64,000 nucleotides of DNA, taken from Maratus speciosus (taxonomy: Eukaryota > Arthropoda > Arachnida > Araneae > Salticidae). Position 1 is the stretch's first letter. Every line of letters starts with the position of its first letter. The position numbers and the translations under genes were made by a program. The stretch spans positions 78,687,292 to 78,751,291 of the forward strand of contig OZ010796.1 of assembly GCA_963932465.1 (NCBI GenBank). Reading direction: 5' to 3'. This document shows, in pieces, positions 24,036 through 34,099 of the stretch. The notes under the pieces are model-generated. The model was not told the origin of the DNA. It saw only the letters and a list, made by a program, of their open reading frames with translations, and did no database searches.

Positions 24036-24178
24036 TACAATCTAGCCTTTCCTAAAAAACGAAACCCCTTTAATTTGAAGTAATAAGATACAACGCATTT
24101 TATTCAATTTATTTAAAAAAAAAAAAAAAAAACACATATTTCTTATACATGTCTAATAAAATTGTCTTTGATTTTTAG

Positions 24179-24254
24179 GATACCAAGCTCTCCACACGAA
24201 CCTGATATAGAAATCGTTACTCACAAAGAACCTAAAATCATTCCATTGGATGAG
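24179..24254 (+). CDS. Internal exon of unrecognised gene (HEPDIEIVTHKEP)
   Basis: Acceptor ttgatttttag, then one base completing the codon started at 22191-22192, then IPSSPHEPDIEIVTHKEP and KIIPLDE, ending GAG/GTAATT in phase 0. The segment is hydrophilic and acidic. The phase agreement on both sides is the main evidence that it belongs with 22062 and 25282. Confidence 0.65.
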
Positions 24255-24854
24255 GTAATTTTTTATTCTTAGTTAATAATATAAGATGAAATTCACTTCT
24301 TTTTATTTTTTGTATTTAAATATATTTATCACTTTGTGAAAGAGCTTTTTAAATCATCACCCTACACCAGTGATGGAGAATCTTTTTGCATGACAAGACA
24401 TTCGGACTTAAAAAATATCTTAATAATTTTCTTTTAGAAAACTTTTTAGTAATTTTTCCTACATTTAACTACTATCTCACTTACTATGTTAAATTAATTC
24501 AATATCTTAGGCATGTTGCAGCAAAATCCATATTAATTCAGAATTGAGATTCTTTTTTTGTAACAATCATAAAATTAAAATTTCCGGATAAACTGATTAT
24601 TTTTATGTGCCACCTTGGTCATAAGTTTCATAAGGCACAGCATAAGTTACATACACACTATATACCAAGTTTAATACAGTAAAACTCGGTAACTGCTGAA
24701 ACGCCAGTTGAGGCTTACTGTGGAGACTTGAAAAGTTTTTTGTATCTGTCAGTATGTGTGTGTATTTTTTTTTGTTAGGTGTAGAAAAATTGAATTAGTA
24801 TTTTGTGATGTGGCAGTATTTTTGTATATGTGATTAATTTTTCGCAAATTAATA

Positions 24855-25616
24855 GTAGTGCCAAGTATTAGCATCAAGAAAAATATTTGAAAGCATTGCA
24901 TATGTGTTCATTGTAGGCACTTACAAAAATCACCTAAAATACAAAGTTGGCCTTTCTGTGCAATAATTATGTGATTAAATAAATAAATATATAATTTTTA
25001 GAGTATAAAGGATTAGGATAATTATTTTTTCTTGTTGGGGGAAAAAATCCAGAATTTTTTGTTTATGTATTTTTCTGCTGCTTAATGAAGAATTATTATT
25101 GAAACAATATATCTGATTCAACAGGTTTTATATTCCTGTATTCTGTATAGCTGTTATACGAAATTTAATTATAATCATACTACTGGGTTATTAGAAATAT
25201 GCATTACAAAATTATATTTGCATAAACATATAGTCCTTTTTTTTAATACTATTATTATTAATGTGTGGTTTTTTTATGTAGGAAAATTTGATCTGTGCTT
25301 TGAATGATTTCACAAATTACAAGCCCACCAAACCATCTTTGCCTGAGATCCTTTCTAAAGTGAGTTTAAAGGCTAACCAACCACTACCTAAAGTTATTCA
25401 AAATGTGGAATCAGTGCATGTAAAAAATGTTCTTATATTTACAGTTTTTAACTGTTTTATTCAATCTATTAATTATTTTTAATGTTGGAAATTGTTACTT
25501 TGCCTACAGAATAAGTATTCTTTAATAACAAAGCTCCTAACTTTGTTGTATTTGGTGAAAGTAGACTTTTGCTTTTTTGCTGGCATCACTTATTTTGTGT
25601 GAAATCTCCCATTTTT
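24855..25616 (+). repeat. Recent 762-bp segmental duplication, copy 2
   Basis: Partner of 20244-21005, four mismatches in total, no gaps. After 25616 the homology stops abruptly and a 5.6-kb block of transposon-rich sequence follows before the intron text paired with 21020-21463 resumes at 31196. Confidence 0.95.
25282..25359 (+). CDS. Duplicated exon, copy 2 (ENLICALNDF)
   Basis: Same 26 codons as 20671-20748, with acceptor atgtag and donor AAA/GTGAGT. The phase-0 start matches the GAG/GTAATT donor at 24254, giving LDE-ENLICALND, and its phase-0 end matches the exon at 31723 (LSK-NVSKPAGG). Extension to 25419 is possible as in copy 1. With 20671 also spliced in, the protein would carry this segment twice. 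Product unrecognised. Confidence 0.65.
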
Positions 25617-25788
25617 TAATAACTTAAAAAAAATCTTTTTTTTGAACAAGAACATTTGAAAACTTTTTTGTTTATCAGATGTTGATAATAGTAATCAATT
25701 CATCTAAACCAAAATGCAGAATGTTCCTAATTAATTAAAAGTAAAATTAATTTTTGATTTAATTCTTGAAAATATTTAATACCAATTA

Positions 25789-27507
25789 CAGTAAAAGCTC
25801 TGTTATCCGGCATTCAAGTAATGGGAAAGCTCAACTAACCGGAAAAATTTGGAGAGATCCTTTATTTTTTTCTTCCCATAAGCAGTTGAAAAATGTTTAC
25901 TACTATTTTTGGAAGTTTATTCTTAGCATTCTCAAATTAACTCAGCGACTGATTCGGCATAAAAAAATGTGTATGTCCATGACAGTGAATGTTATAAAAT
26001 AAAATTCTTTATGTAGCATAAAGAACTGTCTATAGCTCATTAGCATAGAATAACTTCATGTTGTGCCATAGTCCACTGCACCGACTGTTTTTTTGTTGCA
26101 AAAGAGAGAAGGGTGACGAAAAAGAAGACAAGAGGATGGAGACTTAATACTTCTTCTCTTGGTGAAACTACAAGGGGATGGGGGGGGGGGGTGGGGGAGA
26201 TAAATGGTAGAAAACTACATCTTTTCCAAAAACTGAACTGCCAAATGAGGAAGCGGGAGCATGGAGGAAACTGTTTTCTAAGAATTGGGATGGGGATATG
26301 ATCATTTCATATATCGATTTTTTTTTCCTTCCAGTTGCACAGTAGTTCTGCCCCTCCTCCTCCTGGAGCTTACTAGAACTTTACATCTGTCCTGCTCATT
26401 TGGGTCTACACATTCAGTTTGACCAAATAGAATTTGACTTAATTCACACTGATGCTTTTTTTCGTTTTGGCGCATCCAAAGAAACACAACTAATCACACA
26501 GTAATGGCTGAAAAATGATTTATCCCAAACTATTTTTTTATTTCTTTATTTACTCGAGCAAGAATTTATTATTTTAAAAGAATTATGTAACAAAGATTTT
26601 TATTATACCATTTTAAATATATTTACTCAAGAATATTTTATAATTGAATATGTTTGGATCATCTACACTTAACTGAAAATTAAAAAAAAAAAAAAAAAAG
26701 ATGTTGCAAGGTAAATTTCTTTCTTTTTGTTTTTGTTTTATTGTTGGATTTTTGTCAGTTAAAACTTTTTGTCCCCAGCCTCCTGCCAATGAGCAAGATT
26801 GTATCAGTTTTACATTGTTGAGTTAGCGAGGAAAAATATTTTTCAACCACCTAAACGGTAAACAGAAATAATATTCTCGATTTAAAAAAAAAAAAAAAAA
26901 AAAAAAAGGTACTCTTTTCTGATTTACTATACTCATTATTTAAAAAAAAATTTCTTTCTCCATTGCTAATTGTTCAAATGTGTTTAATTTTCAATGAATT
27001 CAAATAACAATAAATTAGGCTGCTTTTTTTTTATTAACATACAATAAGTTTTTAGAAAATTAGAGACCCCTCGCCACTCCAACAAGAACAACAACAAAAA
27101 AAAAAAGCTAACGACTGTGTAGTTTATTTTTATCGTGATCGGAAAAGTCTAGCGTTATCACTTGCATCTGATAACATTTTGAGTTATGCAGAAAAGATTC
27201 ATTATTACTGTGGGATGGGTAATTGCGGTAACACAAGTGAATCATACCAAAGAGTTAATTTTCCATGTGCTTTTTTCTGAAAGGAGAGCTGTCGAATTAT
27301 AAAAGAGGCACCGTTTGTTTACTTTTACTTTTTATTCAGAAATAATAATTTATCAAAAGCAATTTTTTTTTCTGTTTCATGGTTATGTGGATTCCCCCCC
27401 CCCCCCCTTTCTTTCATGACAGATTTTGCAGCACTCAACTATCCGGGCTTTTCAAGTATCCGGCAATCGGTGTTTCCCAAGCATGCTGGTTATTTGAGCT
27501 TTTACTG
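25789..27507. mobile_element. pogo/Tigger-like element, 1.7 kb, intronic
   Basis: The 12-bp perfect ends CAGTAAAAGCTC and GAGCTTTTACTG are flanked by TA (25787-25788, 27508-27509). Subterminal tatccggcattcaag and caagtatccggcaatcgg are also inverted, as in Tigger-type elements. A minus-strand frame at 26302-26487 (WMRQNEKKHQCELSQ) may be a scrap of coding text, but I cannot assign it to a transposase. Poly-A, poly-C and poly-G tracts interrupt it. Confidence 0.8.
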
Positions 27508-27736
27508 TAGATTGTAAAATTTTGTTTAAGGCGAAAGCTTCAACTGCTCAGATAAGTTAAATAAAGGAGATAAAATTTCATTTAAAAGGTTTTATGTATT
27601 TAAACTATTTATAAATTGTATAAGTTTTTACATAAGTTAATCTAAAGAAAATACTTTTCTTTTACTTATTTTAAAGCTTATTGAAACACTACCAAAAATT
27701 AATTTAAAAATAATGATTTTTAGTGATAAAGGATTC

Positions 27737-27740
<4 letters not shown>

Positions 27741-27773
<33 letters not shown>
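27741..27773 (+). repeat. (TC)n microsatellite
   Basis: About sixteen consecutive TC units directly seen. The frame through it is low complexity and not a gene. Confidence 0.9.
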
Positions 27774-27777
<4 letters not shown>

Positions 27778-27892
27778 GTGCATATTCTTTTAAAAATCTA
27801 CCTAAACTTTATCCATTGAATTATTATTGCAATTTCCTTTGGAGCTATGTCAATCCCTTCAGTGCTTTTCTGATTTCTTTTGATTCTAAAAG

Positions 27893-28070
27893 CAGGGTTC
27901 ATACGGTGCTTAAAAGTCCTTGAATTTTTAAGAGAGAAAGAAGGTCTTCGAAAGTGCTTGAATTTGATTTAATTTTAATGAAGGTGCTTAATTTTCATTA
28001 TTTTTTTATAAGGTGCTTAATTTTCCTTATTCAGATGTTCAAATTAAAATAGTTCCAAGTGTTTAAAAAA
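27893..28070 (+). mobile_element. Left end of a hAT-like element (CAGGGTTCATACGG)
   Basis: CAGGGTTCATACGG followed by repeated gtgcttaaaa and gtgcttgaatt motifs is typical of a hAT subterminal zone. I find no matching right end before the Helitron terminus at 28695, so this is a solo or truncated end. Confidence 0.5.
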
Positions 28071-28694
28071 TAAATAAATAATCAGCGAAAATATTTGTTC
28101 TGAGATAGTTTTCTTTCAGGAAATCAGAGTATGAGTATTTGTACTTTATTTTGCTCCCTTCTTCCTTCCCTCTGTAAGATTAAGTTAACAAAAGAAAATG
28201 AAAATATGGGTAACTTATTGCTACTCCCGATTGCAAGATCAGAAATTCCTTCATTCTAAATCCCATTCCGATTGACAGCGAACAAAAGACTTTTGTTCTT
28301 CTCTTTCTTCCTTTTTCTGTTCTAAATATGCAGTTATTATAAAATTTAGGAGGGTTGGTGGCAATACCAATGTTATTTACATGTCGTGACTCATGGCTAC
28401 CAGCAAAGGGAGACAGGGAAAGGTCATGGCCCTCATTGTTATTAAAAATTTTTTAATTAGATAATTTAAGTTCTTTGTTAGATAAGACTATAATTTTGAT
28501 TAAAAAAATAGTGAAATTTACTTTTCTCGCATGACTTTGTTTTGATTAATCAAATAATTATTTATCAATAATGCTTCCTCCCATCAAAAACAAAGAAAAG
28601 TGTCCCATATCTAAATTTAATCCATATCCAAATTAAATTAAACGATGCCCATGTAATGAATTGATTTATTAATTATTGTTGTTTTTATTGCATA

Positions 28695-30052
28695 CTAGCT
28701 GACCCACCCAGTGTTGCTTGCCCCCCCCCTCCCATGAAATTTATATGATTTTATATTTTTAAACGAAAATCTTACAAAATGAACCTATGATTGGGAGGCC
28801 CCACTGACTTCGGCAGCATATTTCCATGTGTGCCACCCAACGTTGCCCGTGTCCCAATTAAATTTTTATGATTTTATATTTTTATATGAAAATCTTTAAA
28901 AACGAACCTGTGATCGGTGGCCCCACTGCCTCCGGCAATGTATCTGGTGCATGCAGCCTTCAAATGTGACAAGTATTACGATTTGTCCATAATTATTACA
29001 GATGCACAGCAAAAACTGTGGCATTACGGACAGTTAAGATTTATGGATTATTCTTTTTTAAGGGATTTTTTTCCCAAAGACAGTCTGAACATTATCTATA
29101 CAAAAATTGCAAACAGAAGTGCGTTTACCATCAGGGGTGATTCTGTTCCGAATTTTCCAAAAATGTAAAGCTTTCAGTTCCGAAATTTAAAAAAAAAAAA
29201 ATCTGTCATCAGTCCGAAATTTTTGGATTGGAGGATTTGGATTTTTCTTCTTTGGAAAATCGAAAGTTTTGTCAAATGGTCTCCGAAAAAAAAAAAAAAT
29301 CAATTTCATCAATCGTTTACAGAAAATATCTCCAATTTCATCAAAGGATCATGAAATAAACAATAATTTCGACAAAGGATCATGGAATAAACAATAATTT
29401 CGACAAAGGATTGCGGATGAAACTCAAATTTTGTCAAAGGGTCACAGAAGAAATGCGAATCTCGTCACAGGATTGCAAAAAAACGCGAATTTTGTCAAAG
29501 GATCATGGATAAGATGCAAATTTCAGAAGAAATGGTAATTTTGTCAAAGAATTGTGGGAAAACCGTGGAATTTCGTCATAGGGTCGAGGAAGAAACGCGA
29601 ATTTCGTCATAGGGCTAAAGAAAAAATGCATATTTCGTCAAAGGATCGAAGCAGGAACTCGAATTTCGTCAAAGGATTGTGGGAAAAATGTGAATTTCAT
29701 CAAAGAATTGTGTTCCACCCAACATTGCTTGTGCCCCAATTAAAATTTTATGATTTTATATTTTTATATGAAAATCTCTTAAAACGAACCTGTGATCAGT
29801 GGCTCCACTGCCTTCGGCAATGTATCTCATGCATGAAGCCTTCAGAGGTGACAAGTATTACGATTTGTCTGTAATTATTATAGATGCACAGCAAAAATTG
29901 TGCCATTACGGACAGTTAAAATTTAAGGATTATTCTTTTTTAAGGGATTTTTTCTCAAAGACTGTTTGAATATTATCTATACAAAAATTGCAGCAATTTT
30001 CAATAACAGAAGTGCGTATATCTAACAATATCAAGACTAATAATAAGCTAGA
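28695..30052 (-). mobile_element. Minus-strand Helitron
   Basis: On the minus strand the 3' end reads GGGTGGGTCAGCTAG followed by T, the same terminus as the Helitron at 53623 (CGGGTCAGCTAG, T). A plausible minus-strand 5' start TCTAGCTTATTATTAG follows an A at 30053. The interior holds a ~300-bp segment twice (about 28830-29115 and 29710-30010), separated by minisatellite locus 3, and its gaacctgtgatcgg block a third time near 28780. The frame at 28917-29168 falls in this repeated, non-coding text. No Rep/helicase is visible; non-autonomous. Confidence 0.65.
29118..29702 (-). repeat. Minisatellite locus 3 with shared tail
   Basis: It opens with the inverted tail ggggtgattctgttccg and continues with ~35-bp units of aatttcgtcaaaggatcg, the reverse complement of loci 1 and 2. 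It interrupts the first copy of the duplicated Helitron segment, so it was probably inserted there as a unit. Confidence 0.75.
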
Positions 30053-30315
30053 TGTAGCAGTGGTTGGTCGGTAGGCTCAGGGCCCCGAGCCCTCCCTTCC
30101 CACTTTTTGGTGTCTTTAATTTGTGTAATTTCACTCTTAAATTTGTCCGGTTTCAATTTTTGAATTTTTTTTTCCATCCTTGCTTTCGCCAGAGTTACTT
30201 ATACTCGGGCCGTGGCTGGGGGCCTATGAGCCTGGCTTCCGCAAAAGAGTCGGAAAAAGTAGTTGGAAAAAGGGCGGCGGTTGATTAGATATTGTTGCTG
30301 CTGATGTCACTTTAC

Positions 30316-31032
30316 CAGGGTGTCTAGCCACCTGGATAACCTGGAAAAGTCAGTGAAAATTGCCATTCCTGAGGAAAAGTCAGGGAAATTTGAAAACTGA
30401 GAAAGAGTTAAAAAAATTTGAAACTTCCAAGAAAAAAATTCTTATTAAAAACTATGGATTTGAAATTGTAGCTCAACGAAAATCAAATTTTGCTCTTTAT
30501 TAATATTATAAAGAGTATTTCAACCTGTCGTGCAAATAATTGTTTTACCCCTTTTCAATCCTTCCTTGTAACTCAGAAATTTTCAACTCGGAGCTTCACT
30601 GGAACTTTGTACTGAATGTTGTAAAACTGATTAGATGTTTCAGTCTGTTTACTTATCTTTGGTTTGGAACTGAACATTTGTTAGCTTTATTTGTTGAATA
30701 TTTTTTATTTGTATTAAAATATGCTGAAGCAATCTGTATTTAATTGTGAGTGATGTGATAAAGAATTTCGTCCTGATTGCACAAAATGGATAGAACCTGA
30801 TACTAAAAGTGTGTATGCTTATCATGTAAAATGTTCAACAATTTATAAAATTTTCAAGAATTTGTTTAACTATATTCAGTAGTTCTCCAAATCAGTTGAA
30901 AGTTCCACTCTCAAATTCACAACTTTTAAAAGTTTTTGTGTGTAACATCACAAAATCTTGATACCTAGAAAAATTTCCACAGAACCTGGAAAAATTAGGG
31001 AAAGTTGTTGCTGTTCTGGACGAAACACCCTG
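30316..31032. mobile_element. hAT-type element, CAGGGTGTCTAG ends
   Basis: Ends CAGGGTGTC and GAAACACCCTG with subterminal acctggaaaagtcagtgaaa and acctggaaaaattaggg inverted motifs. The 8-bp flanks cactttac and cattttgt agree at five positions, the differences all being transitions, which suits an aged duplication. No coding capacity seen. Confidence 0.65.
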
Positions 31033-31195
31033 CATTTTGTCATAACAGCTATTGGTTTTTCTAATTTTTATGTTAATCTTCTAACCTTAGTCTTATTTTT
31101 CTCCCCTCATCACATCAATAAACTGATTATTTACACATTGTATATATTTTGTAAATATGTGTATGTATCTCTAAATTTAGTGTCATGAGAATAAA

Positions 31196-31680
31196 AAGGT
31201 ATATAAATAGGATAAAATGAAAGATGGATGAAATATCATATTAACACCTATGTTTGTTTAAACAGTATTGCATTAAATAGACTGTATGATACCCCGTGTC
31301 CTCCTAAGAAAAAAAAATCAAAAGAAATTTTCCTAAAACAAAGATGCACAACATACTTATGAAACAGCACATGGTGAAAAAAAAGTGTTTTCAGTCAGAA
31401 AGTTGCACAGCACTGTGTAAAACATATTTTTGATATAGTGTTAAAATATGTATATTTTTAATTATCTTGTATATATATTTTCTTTTGCCCTCTATTTCAT
31501 ACTAAAAGCACGGTGGCAATTTTCTTTACAGAAGTGTGAATTAATTGTAAGGCATTTTTAAGTTTTATAAATTATATTTATTTTTGTTTTCAATAACCAT
31601 TTTTCAAAGTTTGAAGTTGCTATATTACACATGTATGTCTATGCTTTGATGAAATGATGAAAAGATTATGCATCATTATG
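31196..31680 (+). repeat. Intron text paralogous to 21020-21463
   Basis: Diverged partner of the segment after duplication copy 1. It runs to within ~45 bp of the exon acceptor at 31722, but that exon has no counterpart after 21463, so the older duplication ends between them. Confidence 0.8.
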
Positions 31681-31722
31681 TATTAATGCATCATTATGTA
31701 AAGATTATGTATTTTTCCGCAG

Positions 31723-31822
31723 AATGTCTCCAAGCCAGCTGGTGGTGATCTACAAAGAGAAGGTGACAAGTTTTCCATTTCAGCATCTCAATATGGATCT
31801 GGCCATAGTCTGAGACAAGAAA
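31723..31822 (+). CDS. Internal exon of unrecognised gene (NVSKPAGGDLQ)
   Basis: Acceptor tatttttccgcag opens phase-0 NVSKPAGGDLQREGDKFSIS then ASQYGSGHSLRQE, with donor GAAA/GTATGT leaving phase 1. The Ser/Gly/Gln-rich text suggests a flexible region. It follows the exon at 25282 across a 6.4-kb intron swollen by transposons. I could not find the next exon (needing a phase-1 start) in the rest of the window. Confidence 0.65.
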
Positions 31823-32408
31823 GTATGTTTTAGAAGTTTTTGCCTAAATTTTCAAAATTGTCCATACTTTATCCACTATTTTAAAATGATTTAATTAACT
31901 TTGCATATTAATTTATCCTTTATTTTTCGGCACAATTCAAAATAAATCGTAGCCCACAATACGGCACTTTTTCAGGTTTTTCTTCTCCCTGTCTCAAAGA
32001 GAGGATTTTCGCACAAATCTTAGTTTTGTATTGAAAGGCGCAGTCGTTCTCAAGATTCCGGGAATTGGGAGGGAATAGGGTTGTCCTAAAAACCAGTTTT
32101 GGAGCTTCATCTGTTTTTGGCTTGATTCAAAAACCAAAATAACAAATCATTTACTTTTCATTTTATGTATCTTATAAATTGTCATTAATTAAGACTAAAA
32201 TTTATTTCTTAATAAATGTTTCCTCATTTTATAAAATTTCATCGCTTGCTTTGCAATTCTTATTTTCTTCTCAGTTAGTAGGTATACTATTTTCCAGGTA
32301 TTTTGTTTTGTACAAGTTTCCAGAAACTCAAACATATAAGATTTTTTAAAAGTAAAATTCGAAAATTTAAAATAAAAGAGCTTGCTATACTTTAAGAGAT
32401 ATGTATGT
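31823..32408. other. Presumed intron, no repeat recognised
   Basis: AT-rich text after the donor at 31823. The minus-strand frame at 32195-32461 has biased composition and no recognisable motif. Confidence 0.4.
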
Positions 32409-32409
32409 A

Positions 32410-32490
32410 CAGTAAAACCTCTGAATAGCGGCCGCCACTGGGAGCATGATAAAGTGACCATACTTCAGAGGTTGACATAATTCAGAGCTT
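32410..32490 (+). mobile_element. Left end of a pogo-like element (CAGTAAAACCTCTG)
   Basis: TA at 32408-32409 precedes CAGTAAAACCTCTGAATAG, and acttcagaggtt follows inverted 50 bp later. No distal CAGAGGTTTTACTG end was found, so it is truncated or broken by the poly-T run and minisatellite that follow. Confidence 0.5.
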
Positions 32491-32616
32491 CCACATTTAA
32501 AACCTTAAAATTACATTACATTAAAAAAATAACCGACCAAAATTATTTTATTTTTACAGTTAAAAAATACATACTATTATATGTACTGTTATTTTACAAT
32601 AAAGAAATTAGTTCGC

Positions 32617-32663
<47 letters not shown>

Positions 32664-32769
32664 CGTATCTCTTTCTTGAAATTCATAATCATTTCCACTG
32701 ATTTGTGGTACACTGTAAAAAAAAAACTCGGAAACGTCACTCTATCTGGTGGGGCAGCAATGTGGCCCA

Positions 32770-33345
32770 CCAGTTCTGTTACGCTTCCGCATATTTTGGT
32801 CAAATGTTCACAAACGTTTCCGCATATTTCGGTCAAATATTCACAAATATTTCTGTGTATTTTGGAAACATTTACGTGCATTTCGGAAACGTTTCTTTCT
32901 ATTTCAGTCAGATATTCAGTAACGTTTCTGCATACATCGGAAACCTTTCTGTATATTTCTTAAATGTTGCTGCATAATTCGGAAACCTTTCTTTATATTT
33001 CGGAAACTTTCCAGTATTTTCCGTAAATGTTGCTGTATATTTCGGGATCCTTCCCGTATTTTTCTGAAATGTTTCTGCATAATTCCGAAACCTTCCGTTA
33101 TATTTCGGAAACTTTCCTGTATTTTTTGTAAATGTTTCAATGTATTTTGAAAATCATACTATATATTTCAGAAATATTACTGTGTGTTTCGGAAAGCTTC
33201 CTGTATTTTTCGGAAATGTCTCTACATAATTTGGAAACATTTCTGAAAAGATTCCGCGTACTTCGGAACCGTTTCTGCATTTTTCAGAAATGTCCCTGTA
33301 TATTTCGGAAGCCTTTCTGCTTATGTTAAATAAGGTTTCTGAATT
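32770..33345 (+). repeat. Minisatellite, TATTTCGGAAACGTTTCTG type
   Basis: About sixteen degenerate units of ~28-36 bp with the core atatttcggaaac and tttctg. A ~40-bp T run lies upstream at 32619-32660. Overlapping frames on both strands (SVKYSQIF, NIQKGFR and similar) are products of the period. Confidence 0.8.
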
Positions 33346-33352
33346 TCTATTT

Positions 33353-33540
33353 AAGGCTTGTTATCAGTCAGGGCGCAATTTCCCTCTCTAATGGGCTTGA
33401 AATGCATCCATATTTTTCAAATTCTCCCCCTAAAAAATTAATTTTTTTACCATTTGTTTTCTGTAGGCTCTTCTTAAAGAATGTATCTTTCTTTTTTATT
33501 TGCCAAAATGTTTCTAACATTTATATTTTAAGTGTTAAAA
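33353..33540 (+). repeat. Left outer arm of a large inverted pair
   Basis: ggcttgttatcagtcaggg, gcatccatatttttcaaatt and ctcttcttaaagaatgt all reappear inverted at 39723-39945 in the same order, about 75-80% alike. The arm reaches almost to the CACTG end at 33545. Confidence 0.75.
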
Positions 33541-34099
33541 TCTACACTGCAAATAGAGGAGTCTTAAATTCAGACACATATGTGACTGAAAAAGTAATTC
33601 AGACACTTAAGTGTCTGAATATGAAATTTCAGACATCATAGGTGTCTGAATTTAAGACACTTAAGTGTCTTACTGTGATCATGGTATAAATGAACTAAGA
33701 AAAATGTCTTAATGATGATCATGTGTCTGAAATTAAGACATTTAGAATTCCAGACACTTATGTGTCTCAATATGCAATACAATTATACCATATGTATGAT
33801 AACTGTAGATACAATTGTATCGCAATATATATTGCAGCAAATGTGTTCGAATTTATGAAAGATGTTGAAAATACTCTGCCATCCACCAATTTGGTATTAT
33901 TTTATAAAATAAGCAGTGTGATTGGAGCATAAGGACGTCTGCCGAAATTGTATATGTCCGTTTACTAACTTTTGGAATTAAATTATTTTTGTGGCAATAA
34001 GTAGTTAAATAAGCTTTCCACAAAATATAAAATTCTTCAAAAACTACTTCCACTCATAGGTGTACGTAGGAAGGTTCAAGGAAGGGCCGCTCACTAAGT

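Noticed and set aside
24679..24740. cagtaaaactcggtaactg as a pogo-like left end
   Set aside because: It starts after TA, but no matching right end or subterminal repeat was found before the duplicated block at 24855.
28917..29168. 83-codon frame with a protein-like look
   Set aside because: It lies in a segment duplicated within the minus-strand Helitron and runs into the shared minisatellite tail; the second copy breaks the frame.
32594..33329. Several frames with repeated SVKYSQIF and NIQKGFR-like peptides
   Set aside because: Products of the TATTTCGGAAAC minisatellite and poly-T run; no start context, splice border or family match.
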